The notes: generated from the letters alone by a model not told the origin. Shown: positions 11,819 through 21,571, numbered from the stretch's first letter. The stretch: 64,000 nt of DNA from Brachynemurus nebulosus (GCA_035578155.1 JAPWDM010000033.1:139001-203000), one strand, 5' to 3'. Numbers and translations are program-made.

Positions 11819-12264
11819 CCATGGTGCGTCAATATAAAAATATAGTGGGTATAAACTACATAAACTAGTCTAGATAACATAAAATGGGCTCTTTTCAACA
11901 GAGGCGCAACAACCGGGGAGGTCCAAGGGGTCCGGACCCCCTAAAATTACCTGGAAATTTTCCCTTCAATTTATTTTATTTATATTAACAAGTAAAATTT
12001 TTAGTGGTTTACTAATTTTTTTTTATTTGAAAATCAAATTTTCGGAGACGACATTTTATTACAACATTTTCCATTGTTATCGGAGAACTGCATTATCAAA
12101 AAATTTGATAATTTAAATTTTTGTTGGATCCCCTGTAGATATGTAGTTGTTGCGCCCCTGCTTTCCGATATTAAAAATAAAAGAAAATCGCTCAGACAAG
12201 CTGCTGAATATTTCCATGTTCCCAAATCGACCTTGTATGATAGACTCAAAGGCAAATCGAAATA
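11819..12264 (+). pseudogene. pogo-type transposase N-terminus, broken by a hAT MITE
   Basis: It starts MVRQYKNIV at 11819, the usual opening of pogo-type transposases, then hits stops. After the MITE insertion at 11899-12160 it resumes as DIKNKRKSLRQAAEYFHVPK followed by STLYDRLKGK and a stop. This second part is the Psq/CENP-B-type helix-turn-helix DNA-binding domain. The DDE domain is missing altogether. The remnant therefore gives the family of the host element, but nothing functional remains. Confidence 0.75.
11899..12160. mobile_element. hAT-type MITE nested in the pogo transposase
   Basis: The left end is CAGAGGCGCAACAAC and the inverted right end is CAGGGGCGCAACAAC. The flanks are CTTTTCAA (11891-11898) and CTTTCCGA (12161-12168), consistent with an 8-bp duplication carrying two changes. 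Non-coding; length 262 bp. Confidence 0.8.
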
Positions 12265-12919
12265 AAATTCATTTAAATCCAAAATGTTTTATTCCACCCA
12301 TCAAAAGTCATTCGCTGATGCAGTTATTTATCTTAGCGAATTTCTAGATTAGAAATTCAGCTCTTTTTATCTTTTTATGTCCAATTTCACTCATATGCAT
12401 GACTGAATGTGATTTATATTGCAAATAAAGCACTGTCCAGATTCGCCTCACACAGAGGGGTTAATCTGGACACTATATAACCAAAAAAAAAAAAAAAAAT
12501 GTTGCAGTACCAATTTTGATATCTTTATTACTGCCCTATATGCTCGTGATATTAAAGCATTTAAATTATTTTTTTAGAATTTTTTAGGTAAACTCTAAAC
12601 AATTCATTACTAAAAAACTGAAAAAATCGTCCAGATTCGCCCCAACTGACGGTACCTCACAAAAGTGTTTAGACAAAGTTTCTTTAAAAATTTTATTTAA
12701 TTTTTTACGAGATCTTTTGTACAAAAGAAAATAGAAATAAGGGAAATAAATTCGTCAAAATCTGTATTACAAAATTATACTAATTAAAATCACAGCAAAT
12801 ATTATAACTCTATTTAAAAAAATAAAATTAAATTAAGACATGTGTTATAGCACTCACAAAAGTCTTTAGACAGAACAGTAAACAAAAAAATTACAAGATC
12901 GGAACATAGGATAATAACT

Positions 12920-13245
12920 ATTTTTGGTATTTCGTTACACATCCCTTTGCTTTAATTATTGCTTGCAAGCGATTGGGCATTGATGCCATTAATTTTGTTG
13001 TAAAATCCGGACTGATTTGGCACTATTCATCAATTTAATGCTTTAACTAAATCCTGTTTATTAGACATATTACCTTTTCTTATTTGAACACCTAGATATT
13101 GGCCATAGATGTTCGATAGGGTTTACATCTAGTCACTGTGGAAGCCTATGAAGTAAATGAGGCACCTAATACACGAAATATTGCTTCACTACAATGCCGA
13201 ATGTTTAGGGTCATTGTCCTGTAGGCCATTGTCCATAGTTCTTGG
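12920..13245 (-). pseudogene. Tc1-like transposase C-terminal relic
   Basis: The minus strand shows QDNDPKHS (near 13205-13230), LDVNPIEHLW in a shifted frame (near 13100-13130) and IACKQ-LK near 12960. These are the second and third catalytic regions and the tail of a Tc1/mariner transposase (DNDPKH..., SPDLNPIEHLW...). Frameshifts and stops are frequent. Sequence resembling Tc1 ends (CACAAAAGTGTTTAGACA at 12658 and CACAAAAGTCTTTAGACAG at 12854) flanks the downstream side. Inactive fossil. Confidence 0.75.
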
Positions 13246-13524
13246 AAAGCTTTCCGATAAATTTAATTTTCTGGTGCTTGCACGTTAGTTCTTTTTTAAA
13301 ATATTCCGATAAACATATTTATACTTCTAATTTCAAATATTATCGAGTGCTTGTGAGACATTACTACGTATGACAAACTTTTGTTTGCATTTCAACACAC
13401 GCAGTATTGATATGTTCACTTATCGTTCAGTTAAACTGAAACTTTAAGCACTCGACTGCCTTGGTTAACATGACCAAAAACCACATATGTAAAAAAAATC
13501 ACAAAGTGATTGAAAAAATTATCC

Positions 13525-13545
13525 GGATCGGCCGAGAATCGAACC
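13525..13545 (-). pseudogene. Truncated tRNA 3' end
   Basis: The minus strand reads GGTTCGATTCTCGG-CCGATCC: a T-arm and acceptor 3' strand identical in form to the full genes at 13653 and 14013 except for one base. The 5' two-thirds are absent. Confidence 0.75.
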
Positions 13546-13652
13546 GGATAATATTTGAAATTAGAATTGTAACTGTTTTTCGAATCAGAGAGAGTACTAA
13601 TACACATAGGTGATTGAATGGGTGTCCGGCTCGAACGCCTGTCGAGCATATA

Positions 13653-13724
13653 GGATCGTTGGTGTAGTGGTTAGCACGCCTGGCTAGTTACCAGGAGATT
13701 CTGGGTTCGATTCCCGGCCGATCC
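13653..13724 (+). tRNA. tRNA-like gene, anticodon read as AGT (Thr), copy 1
   Basis: 72 bases fold as a cloverleaf. The acceptor is GGATCGT/CCGATCC with six pairs and a T-C mismatch at 7-66. The D arm is GTGT-AGTGGTTA-GCAC, the anticodon arm CCTGG-CTAGTTA-CCAGG, and the T arm CTGGG-TTCGATT-CCCGG. The base after T33 gives anticodon AGT, decoding Thr. A-box (TGGTGTAGTGG) and B-box (GGTTCGATTCC) promoters are intact and TTTT follows at 13731. The body, however, looks more like tRNA-Glu/Asp than Thr, and the discriminator is G. So it may be a changed-anticodon copy or a tRNA-derived repeat rather than a working Thr tRNA. Confidence 0.75.
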
Positions 13725-13906
13725 GGATAATTTTATCAATCACTTTGTGATTTTTAATTTACATATGTGGTTTTTGGTCATGTTAACCAAGGCAGTCGAG
13801 TGCTTAAAGTTTCAGTTTAACTGAACGATAAGTGAACATATCAATACTGCGTGTGTTCAAATGCAAACAAAAGTTTGTCATACGTAGTAATGTCTCACAA
13901 GCATTC

Positions 13907-14126
13907 GATAATATTTGAAATTAGAACTGTAACTGTTTCTCGAATCAGAGAGAGTACTAATACATATAGGTGATTGAATGGGTGTTCGGCTCGGACGCCT
14001 GTCGAGCATATAGGATCGTTGGTGTAGTGGTTAGCACGCCTGGGTAGTTACCAGGAGATCCTGGGTTCAATTCCCGGCCGATCCGGATAATTTTTTCAAT
14101 CACTTTGTGATTTTTAATTTACATAT
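13907..14126 (+). repeat. Direct repeat unit carrying the second tRNA
   Basis: It matches 13546-13765 almost base for base, including the 100-bp 5' flank (CAGAGAGAGTACTAATACA...) and the 3' flank ATCACTTTGTGATTTTTAAT. It ends at TTACATA, after which unrelated sequence begins. Confidence 0.85.
14013..14084 (+). tRNA. tRNA-like gene, anticodon read as AGT (Thr), copy 2
   Basis: Same cloverleaf as copy 1, with three base differences: loop position 32 is G, variable region AGATC, and T loop TTCAATT. The B box (GGTTCAATTCC) is still acceptable and six Ts follow at 14091. The same unusual points apply: 7-66 mismatch, discriminator G, and a Glu/Asp-like body. Confidence 0.72.
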
Positions 14127-14594
14127 TTATCCTTAATTTGATCCAAAAAATGTAAATTTTCAACAACATACACCCCTACCCCATGATAGGCGTATGACTA
14201 TGTTTGACAGTGTGCAGCAAATTTTGTTTTCGAATGGCTTTACGGCCTCGGATGCAGTTTAGTGGGAAATAACATAGCTTAAACATAGCTATAAAAGGTA
14301 ATCAAGTTATTAAAATTCCATCCTGTGTACATATATAATGATGTGTTGATACCCTATCTCAAATACAATTGATCAAGAGTCAAAGTTAAAAAATTAAATA
14401 ATTCTTATATTGAAAACAAATCAATCTTCTATTCTTTTCTAAAAACAAACTGCAATTTTAAAATTTACGTAAGTGCAATAATGAAAGAGATAAAGCTAAT
14501 GAAACGGAAATTATTTAAATGCATAAGTGATGGAAGCATGGTTAAATTTAAGTGAAATGGACCATACTTAAACAATTCCTGTTTTTTTTATTTT

Positions 14595-14599
<5 letters not shown>

Positions 14600-14672
<73 letters not shown>
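14600..14672. repeat. (TA)n microsatellite, left part, split by the errantivirus
   Basis: TA run ending exactly at the LTR start. It continues at 22260-22349 on the other side of the insertion. Confidence 0.97.
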
Positions 14673-14677
<5 letters not shown>

Positions 14678-15087
14678 TGTTTTACAACAATTAAAATTAG
14701 TTTTTAAAAATTTATGTTAATTAACTTTCACAATTTTATTAATTTTTGATACAATAAAATATTACAAAGAAATGAATAATGCCCGAACAGAGATTACGCC
14801 TAGCTTAACTGCTTAATCGGAAGTTAAATGTGTCTTTTGTTTTAATCGTTTATATATGTTTTATAATGATTATTAAGCATAAAGAATTAATACATATTAC
14901 ATGTTGTGTATAATTACAATTTTAGATAATAAAATAAAATGATGATATGAATAATATTATAATATGATATGTTAATGTTCATAAGTTTGTTATAATTGCC
15001 CTGTGACACTAAATTCTATGAAACGTATAGGCGACTATGTGAAGACGCTGATGTAGCTTATTTGGCGGATGTGGTCATTCCATAACT
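14673..15087 (-). repeat. 3' LTR of the errantivirus
   Basis: It begins AGTTATG and ends CATAACT, a perfect 7-bp terminal inverted repeat. It is almost identical to 21845-22259. It holds an ATAAAATA-rich stretch on both strands that could supply poly(A) or TATA signals, but I cannot fix the R/U5 borders. Confidence 0.97.
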
Positions 15088-16649
15088 CCTCCCCGCTGAG
15101 TTTGAGGCCTATTCCAGATGAGTATTGGCTCGTTTGGATGGGCCGATAATGCATTTCGTTTAACTAGTCGGTTTCTGATGATTTTCTGGATGGTAATGTA
15201 CACGATGATAGTTACAATGAGAAAAATGATAGTTATGTACAGACTTGACGTATGAACATATGTTGTAGTCCTTACTTCCCTTATTTCTTTCCTGTTTTCG
15301 ATGTTAGCCATGTTAAGTTTATTAAGGTTGATTTTGGGCAATAGCTGGTATTGTTCAACTTGTAGCTCATGAAGAGGTAAAATGTGAAGTTGTTCTGTAG
15401 CGCTGAATTCCTGGTTACGATACAGTGTCCCTTTAATGGTGATTTCACATTTGTTGAAGTAGATCAATGTGGTTCCGGTTATAGCTCGTTGATCTATACC
15501 GCAGGTAGTGAAAATTGTAAGATTTTTGGCGTTTTTGATTATAATATGTTGCGGGGTTATTTGTTTAATTTTTGTCGTTTCTTCAGATTCCTCGTAGGTG
15601 CAGTTTACTGTCTGTCCTTGGAGGATACGGTTAAAGCAATTGTCGGTCTGTGGTATTTTTACTAAATCTTCTTTATTACATATGTACAATTTATTCAGTT
15701 GTTGGCATTCCTTTTTTGAAAAGTAATTTACATTTTTTCCGCTAAGGATATATGGATATGGGACTACTATGGATTTATTTTTTATAGGTAACGGTTCCAA
15801 AAGGTTAAGTTGATAAAATTCGGGTTCGAAAATAGGGATACGTACATTGAAAATGATATTAGTGTTATTGTAGTACGCTTGAAATGTTAATAGTTCATAT
15901 ACTTGATAGAAGGATCGAATGGGTAGGTTTTGGGATTGTAGAATTTCATAAGCGTGATCTAATTCGTCGGGGGACAATATTAGGGTAGGAAGTACATTCA
16001 GTTTTGCAAGATTTATTGCTTGAGTTAGCTGAATCAAATGCGAATGCAATAGATCGATATTATATATTATATGATTAACATGTTGAAAAGCACTTAGAAA
16101 GTTCTGTTCCCGATTATTTAAATTGCCCGCTACTTGATCTCTCATTGTGGAGAAAATTTTATTTATGGCATCCTGCTGTAAATTTATGTGTTCTGAAATA
16201 TTATTAAATCTTTGGAACATCACCTCGTTGATTTTAATTTGTTTATTGCTACTAGAAACTAAATTGTGTTGGTTTAATTTGATATTTTCTATATCCTGGT
16301 TTATTCTTAGCGCATCTTCGTTGTCCATATTACCGGTTATAAATTTTATAGCAGAACCTAATGCATTTATAAGGGCTCTTTTTACGCGTATAGGGTAAAT
16401 TTGTTTAAATGTGTTTTGTAATTCTTTGAATTTTAATTTGACTATGTTTTTAAGAGAATTATTTAAATAATTGCTATCGTTATCGAGATATTTTAAAGAA
16501 GTTTCAATTTTTTCCAAATTTTCCTTATAAAGGTTAAGGTTAATGATGTGTAGGAATTTGTTATATCCTTGGTTGAGTCTGCCCTGCCCTAGTTGCACAG
16601 CCACTAGTCCCGGGTTGTTCGTTAAGTCCCGTATTTCGAGTCTCTGCAT
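15075..16649 (-). CDS. env: Errantivirus Env (F-like fusion glycoprotein), 524 aa
   Basis: A full-length envelope frame. A furin-type site RVKR at residues 88-91 is followed by an apolar glycine-containing stretch (ALINALGSAIKF) that fits a fusion peptide, as in baculovirus F-like Env proteins. Heptad-rich, Asn/Leu/Ile-rich sequence fills 110-220. Several Cys and N-glycosylation sequons lie in 330-430. A single membrane segment (about 466-488, ITIIFLIVTIIVYITI) precedes a 33-residue basic cytoplasmic tail. The start overlaps the end of pol by 89 bases in another frame, and its last 13 codons run into the LTR. No signal peptide is visible at this Met; in the group env is made from a spliced RNA, so the true N-terminus may differ. 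The lack of stops over 524 codons suggests recent constraint or recent insertion. Confidence 0.92.
   Translation of the reverse strand: MQRLEIRDLTNNPGLVAVQLGQGRLNQGYNKFLHIINLNLYKENLEKIETSLKYLDNDSNYLNNSLKNIVKLKFKELQNTFKQIYPIRVKRALINALGSAIKFITGNMDNEDALRINQDIENIKLNQHNLVSSSNKQIKINEVMFQRFNNISEHINLQQDAINKIFSTMRDQVAGNLNNREQNFLSAFQHVNHIIYNIDLLHSHLIQLTQAINLAKLNVLPTLILSPDELDHAYEILQSQNLPIRSFYQVYELLTFQAYYNNTNIIFNVRIPIFEPEFYQLNLLEPLPIKNKSIVVPYPYILSGKNVNYFSKKECQQLNKLYICNKEDLVKIPQTDNCFNRILQGQTVNCTYEESEETTKIKQITPQHIIIKNAKNLTIFTTCGIDQRAITGTTLIYFNKCEITIKGTLYRNQEFSATEQLHILPLHELQVEQYQLLPKINLNKLNMANIENRKEIREVRTTTYVHTSSLYITIIFLIVTIIVYITIQKIIRNRLVKRNALSAHPNEPILIWNRPQTQRGGVME
15088..15101 (-). other. Polypurine tract
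   Basis: The minus strand reads CAGCGGGGAGG directly before the AGTTATG of the 3' LTR. This is the position and composition expected of the plus-strand DNA primer. Confidence 0.85.
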
Positions 16650-19600
16650 TTTCGTTATTTTCGTCAGGAGTAGCGTTATTCTGTAACAAGGTAGGTCGCC
16701 TTAGTTTTCTTTTAGGGATTTTCCGATTTTTAGTATCAGTCACTGTTGCCCTATTGTTAGTTTTAATAGTGATTTGTTTAAATTTTTTATGTAACTTATT
16801 ATTTTGTTTATTTTCCTGAAAATAACTTATTTGGTTGGGTGAATAGTTGATGGGTGGTTCGCGTTTAGTATTTATTTTATTTATTTTGTTTTCTTTGTTT
16901 TGGACCTGATTTTGAAATGATTCACGTAGGAACTTTTCACGTTCTTGTTGTACCATTTCCGCGTTGGGGGTTAATTTAGAGTCATATTTCCGTCCAAAAA
17001 ATAATTCGTATGGAGTGCAATTTATGGCGTTATGTATGGAATTGTTATATATAAAAATTGTATGTAACATTTTCAGGCTAGGTGAAGAAGATTTGTCTGT
17101 GGCGTGAGTGATACGGTATTTTTCCAGGAGTGTTGAATGAAACCGTTCAACAGGAGAATTTGACGTTGAACTTCTAATAGCCGTTATATGTATATTAATT
17201 CCGTATGTTTCACAAAATTGTCTAAATCGTATAGAATCGAACCCTTTTTCGGCGTCAACTACTATATTTTTTGGTCGTCCGTATTGCGAAATATATTGCG
17301 CCATTGCTTCGAGAATATGGGGTGTGTTTCTTGTTTCAATTTCATACGCCTGTCCGAAACGTGAGAATTTATCAATGACAGTTAAATATTTTAAATTTTC
17401 CAAATAAAATATGTCCAAGTGGACAATTTCAAGAGGTTGTGTCGGCGTTTGAGTTAGTTCAAAAGTTTGCTTAGGAGGTCGTCGATCGTATTTGTTTTCA
17501 TTACAAAGTTTGCAATTGTTAACGTAATATGATATTTTTGATTTTAAATTTGGGAAGTAGTGGTTACGTCTTAAATGAATAAAAGTCTCATTAATGCCTG
17601 TGTGTCTAAAGTCGTGGTATTTTTTTATAAGTTCGTCTTGCTTGTCTTCTTCTAAAACGTCTTCGAGGATTTTAGTGGCTCTAATAATACGATATTGTTT
17701 GCCTTGTGAAAAGTAATCAGAGTATATTCTTTGTATTTTTAAGAACAATTCATCGTCGGGACAATAAAGGGCTAAAAGGAGTTTTGGTGGAACATTCTCT
17801 TTTATTACGGAGATAAGTGTATCGTCATCGTCAGATGTTAAGTTAATCGTGATACGTCGTCGCGTATTAAAAAGAATTTCAAATTTACGTTTCCTGACAT
17901 TTTGTGTGTTCTCTGTTTTATTGATAATCAATTGATTTTTAAAATCGTTTAGAGGGTTTTCCGAAATTCGTATTAAAGATGTATCATCTTCGGAGGCACT
18001 GTGTACAGTTTCAATAGAAGTACTATCTGCCGAATTGTTATTGGTATTAGTGCTACTATTCATCGAGTGAATGCTACTATGAAGGTTGCTGTCTATTAAT
18101 ACACGAGAGAGTGCGTCTGCATTGGCATTTTGACGTCCAGGTTTATGAATGATTTGGTAGTCGAATTCTTCGAGTTTCAGTCTCCATCTTACCAATTTAC
18201 TATTGGGTTCTTTTAGAGACATGAGCCAACGAAGAGGTTGATGGTCAGTAATTATAGTGAAACGTCGTCCGTAAAGGTATGGTCTAAAATACTTTGTTGC
18301 CCATACGATGGCCAAAAGTTCTTTTTCTATTGTCGAGTAATTTTGTTCCGTGTTAGTCAAAGTTCGGGATGCATAACAAATAGGATGGTCTTTTCCTATT
18401 GGACCCTGTGACAAAATTGCACCAATTGCCACATTGCTAGCATCGGTAGTCAAAAGAAATTCCTTGTTGAAATCAGGGTAAGCAAGGATAGGATCGTTAG
18501 TAAGGAGATCCTTACAGGTATCGAAGCACTTAATGAATTCAGGTGTATGTTTGACATTTTCACCTTTCTTCAGGCACTTGGTCATGGGTTTTGTCAATTT
18601 AGCGAAGTCCTTGATGAACTTCCTGTAGTAGCCTAAAAGTCCAAGGAATGATTTGATGTCTTTTTGAGTTTTCGGGATAGGAAATTTTTGAATAGCTCGA
18701 ATTTTGTCCGGATTTGGCTTAATTCCTGCGTCGGTTACAACATGTCCTAAAAAATCTATTTCACGTCTAAGAAATTCACTTTTGTCAAGTTGGATTTTTA
18801 GATTTGCGTCTTTTAGTCTACTGAATACTTTGTCTAAATTAACTATGTGTTCTTGTAATGATGTCGAGTAAACAATAATGTCGTCCATGTATACCAGACA
18901 CGAAGTTCCTTGCAAGTCCTTTAAAACGTTATCCATAACCCGTTGAAAGGTTGACGGAGCGTTTTTTAATCCAAAGGGCATGCGTACGTACTCGTAATGC
19001 CCATGGTCTACTGTGAAAGCAGTCTTTTCTATATCGCGCGGATGTACTTCAATCTGATGAAAACCAGATGCTAAATCTAAAGTGGTGAAGTACATGCACT
19101 TTCCTAATTTGTCTAGTATATCTGTAATGTTGGGAATGGGGTATTTGTCTCCTATCGTCTTGTCATTTAATTTTCGGTAGTCCACTACTAATCTCCATTT
19201 CTGTTTCCCGCTCGCGTCCTGCTTCTTTGGAACAATCCAAATGGGACTACTCCAGGGCGAGTAACTAGGTCTAATTATTCCCTGCTGTAACATTTTGTCT
19301 ATTTGAGTTTTTACTTCGTCCCTATGAATATACGGGTATCGATAAGATTTTGTGTAAATAGGTAAATCGTCAGTCGTTTTAATTTCGTGCTTAATTTTGT
19401 TTGTAAAAGTTAAGTCCTGTCCGTCTTTATAAAATATATCTTCGTATTTACGACAAATTTTGAAAATTGCCTTTTTCTCTTCAGTGTTTAAATGTTCTGT
19501 CCTAATTAGATTTTCTATAGGAGGTTGAATATTATCGTTATTCGAAACGATTTGGTTAAAATTGCAATCAATAAAATCATGATTTAGAATTTCGACCTTT

Positions 19601-20223
19601 AATGGTTGTTCAATTAAAAACTTTTGGTTACTATTAGTCAAATTGATTACCGGTGCAAATATGTGCCAATCATTTGCTCTGTATACACCTGAAGGGATTA
19701 AAAATTTATTTTGAATTCTAGTTTCTGTGACGTAGACATCTCCTGATTGTACGTCTATAGGTAATCTGATTATTTGTTTACAATTAGAATTTATTGTGTG
19801 AATCCCACTTGTTATGTTTGGTTTAAAAAGTAATTTATTTCTAGCAAAGGGTGTAATTAACTGTTTGTTGGGAATATCAATTTGAGCTCCTAACTGATTT
19901 AGTGCGTCCAGTCCTATGAGTCCGTCGAAATAGGCATGAAATTTAAGCAATAAGAATTCGATAGTGCCGTTTTGATTAAATTCGTCAAATGTGGGTAAAA
20001 GTACCATTTTTGTAACCGTGTGGGTCCCTAATAATGCTTTAATAGATACGGGATTTATGGTTTCTGTTGCGTTGGGATGTATGTGTTCAGGATTTATAAA
20101 GGAGTGGGAGGAACCTGTATCAATTAGAAATTTTAAAGCTTGTCCGTTTCCGTTGTCTATGTGAATATAGGGCAAGGTTGATTCCAGTAGATTCGTTTCT
20201 ATGTATCCGTACTGTGGTCCCAA
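16561..20223 (-). CDS. pol: Errantivirus Pol polyprotein: protease, RT, RNase H, integrase
   Basis: The 1220-residue frame appears intact. The protease has LIDTGSS (DTG at 35-37). The RT has TLDLASGF (about 381-388) and YMDD (445-448). RNase H has TTDAS (Asp 594) and ITDHQPLRWL (Asp 660). The integrase zinc finger uses H870, H874, C904 and C907. The catalytic triad is D937, D990 and E1026, spaced as D-52-D-35-E. All catalytic residues are present. There is no ATG at the 5' end: the frame opens upstream and is in the -1 frame to gag. A slippery heptamer AAATTTT (minus strand, 20232-20238) sits in the gag/pol overlap, so Pol is likely made by -1 frameshifting. Role: processing, reverse transcription and integration of the element. 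Confidence 0.97.
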   Translation of the reverse strand: MGPQYGYIETNLLESTLPYIHIDNGNGQALKFLIDTGSSHSFINPEHIHPNATETINPVSIKALLGTHTVTKMVLLPTFDEFNQNGTIEFLLLKFHAYFDGLIGLDALNQLGAQIDIPNKQLITPFARNKLLFKPNITSGIHTINSNCKQIIRLPIDVQSGDVYVTETRIQNKFLIPSGVYRANDWHIFAPVINLTNSNQKFLIEQPLKVEILNHDFIDCNFNQIVSNNDNIQPPIENLIRTEHLNTEEKKAIFKICRKYEDIFYKDGQDLTFTNKIKHEIKTTDDLPIYTKSYRYPYIHRDEVKTQIDKMLQQGIIRPSYSPWSSPIWIVPKKQDASGKQKWRLVVDYRKLNDKTIGDKYPIPNITDILDKLGKCMYFTTLDLASGFHQIEVHPRDIEKTAFTVDHGHYEYVRMPFGLKNAPSTFQRVMDNVLKDLQGTSCLVYMDDIIVYSTSLQEHIVNLDKVFSRLKDANLKIQLDKSEFLRREIDFLGHVVTDAGIKPNPDKIRAIQKFPIPKTQKDIKSFLGLLGYYRKFIKDFAKLTKPMTKCLKKGENVKHTPEFIKCFDTCKDLLTNDPILAYPDFNKEFLLTTDASNVAIGAILSQGPIGKDHPICYASRTLTNTEQNYSTIEKELLAIVWATKYFRPYLYGRRFTIITDHQPLRWLMSLKEPNSKLVRWRLKLEEFDYQIIHKPGRQNANADALSRVLIDSNLHSSIHSMNSSTNTNNNSADSTSIETVHSASEDDTSLIRISENPLNDFKNQLIINKTENTQNVRKRKFEILFNTRRRITINLTSDDDDTLISVIKENVPPKLLLALYCPDDELFLKIQRIYSDYFSQGKQYRIIRATKILEDVLEEDKQDELIKKYHDFRHTGINETFIHLRRNHYFPNLKSKISYYVNNCKLCNENKYDRRPPKQTFELTQTPTQPLEIVHLDIFYLENLKYLTVIDKFSRFGQAYEIETRNTPHILEAMAQYISQYGRPKNIVVDAEKGFDSIRFRQFCETYGINIHITAIRSSTSNSPVERFHSTLLEKYRITHATDKSSSPSLKMLHTIFIYNNSIHNAINCTPYELFFGRKYDSKLTPNAEMVQQEREKFLRESFQNQVQNKENKINKINTKREPPINYSPNQISYFQENKQNNKLHKKFKQITIKTNNRATVTDTKNRKIPKRKLRRPTLLQNNATPDENNENAETRNTGLNEQPGTSGCATRAGQTQPRI

Positions 20224-21571
20224 TTGTACTGAAAATTTTGATCGTCAATTTCAGCCTGAGGTGTCATATGATCATTTGACTGATCGTATTCCGAATATTG
20301 TTCGTTTTCGTTGTTAGTATCAACATATTCGACGTATTCATAGAGTGATGAATAGTTTTGTGCTTCTGCATTGTGAAGCTCTTTGCTTGTAAAGGTTGGT
20401 TTACTTTGAGTTTGGAAAAAATTTGGTTTTGGTTGTTGTGGAGGATTTGTACATGACTGAGGAATATTATTATTTCTTATGCTGATCCTATTACTACCAA
20501 TTTCCATGGGTGTTGGTTTTGGAAATTGCCTAGTGTTTTGTTGTGTTTGAAATGGTCTAAATTGTTGTGTTTGTTGTGTTTGAAATGGTCTAAATTGTTG
20601 TGTTTGTTGTGTGTAATAAGGATTATATGTAATGGGTGGTCTTTGAATAAATTGCGGTGTAGACGGTATATTCCTAAGAGGTCTATTTTGTGTTAATTTA
20701 ATGTTTGTTTGAGGTTGTATGTATGAGCGTTGATGATAATGTATGTTTTGTTCTCTGCATATTCAAATGCATTTTGAATAGTATCCGGATTTCTAGCTCT
20801 TACTACGGAGCCTATTGGTTCACGAAGTCCGGCAAGAAAGACATCTTTTGCTAAATTTTTAAAAAGCGATAATTTAGATGATATAGCTGATTGATTTGAT
20901 TCATTTAACTTAGTGAAGTTAACCAGAGAGGAAAGAATTTCTATGATTTGCGCATAGAATTCCTCCATCTTTTGATTTGGAGTTTGTCTTAAATTGTGTA
21001 AATCACGAATTAATGTTGTTTCATTACGTTTGTCAGCGTAATGAGATATTAAATTTGATTTAATAATATTCCAATCGGTTGGTGTACCGTACATATTCAG
21101 TACTTCGTTTGCATCACCAACAATTTTGTTGCGGATAGCACGTATCCACATTTTGCCATAACCTTGCGTCCAATCGATTGTAACGCAACTCATAATTTCC
21201 TCCACATTCTCTATGAAATCATGTAACGTTCTTGGGTTACCGTTAAATTTTTTGATTGGATCCGGTATTTTGAAGGCTTCTAATATTTGTGAAAAACCGG
21301 TTATTTCTTGTGAAGTCATGTCTATTTTTGTATTTGAAAAGGTGTTTAAACTAATAGAAGTATTTGGTAATTGATTTGATTCAGTAATAAGGTTATTATT
21401 TGATTGATTACTAATATTATCTAAATCTAAAGAGTTGCCCTGTATCGTATTCTCTGATACAATCGCACCTGACTCAGTTATTACGTATACAGCGTCCAAC
21501 TGAGGAACGTCCGATCTAGGATATGGTTTAAATGATGGTGTTTTTAATTTGAGGCGTAAAAATTTGGACAT
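20199..21571 (-). pseudogene. gag: Errantivirus Gag, one-base frame break
   Basis: The first 292-residue frame (20693-21571) starts MSKFLRLKLK and contains the capsid-like region (FKIPDPIKKFNGNPRTLHDF, LRDLHNLRQTPNQKMEEFYA). Close to 20757 the homology moves to the -1 frame. The original frame then stops at 20693 after an unrelated tail. The second frame continues to 20199: a Gln/Pro-rich stretch with two near-identical TQQFRPFQTQQ repeats (about 20545-20610), a PTPMEIG motif and an acidic Tyr/Asp/Glu-rich end. This C-terminal shape is usual for errantivirus Gag, which lacks zinc knuckles. No good slippery site lies at 20757, so a single-base deletion or assembly error is more likely than recoding. 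The combined length, about 457 residues, is normal for the family. Confidence 0.88.
20232..20238 (-). promoter_or_regulatory. Candidate -1 frameshift slippery site (gag/pol)
   Basis: The minus strand reads A-AAT-TTT in the gag frame, matching X-XXY-YYZ. It lies 33 bases before the gag stop, within the overlap with pol. I did not establish a downstream pseudoknot. Confidence 0.6.

Larger units (their letters stand above)
11352..12653. mobile_element. Non-autonomous pogo-like element
   Basis: The left end is GTACCATCAGTTGGGACGAA-TCTGGAC and the inverted right end is GTACCGTCAGTTGGGGCGAA-TCTGGAC. The GCGAATCTGGACA word recurs inside both ends (11381-11399, 12434-12472). It contains a (TA)n tract, a nested hAT MITE and the N-terminal relic of a transposase. 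The outermost bases are degraded, so the TA duplication is not certain. Confidence 0.78.
13325..13926. repeat. Inverted repeat with about 220-bp arms around a tRNA
   Basis: The left arm (13325-13545) is nearly the exact reverse complement of the right arm (13704-13926), with only a handful of differences. Both arms share GTTAACATGACCAAAAACCA and ACGATAAGTGAACATATC in opposite senses. Each arm begins with the T-arm and acceptor strand of a tRNA, so the left arm holds a minus-strand tRNA 3' end (13525-13545). The centre (13546-13703) is the 5' flank and body of the plus-strand tRNA. A direct copy of the centre follows at 13907-14126. Confidence 0.85.

Noticed and set aside
20693..20700. Programmed frameshift at the end of the first gag frame
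   Set aside because: Family-like sequence already changes frame about 60 bases earlier, near 20757, and no X-XXY-YYZ heptamer is present there.
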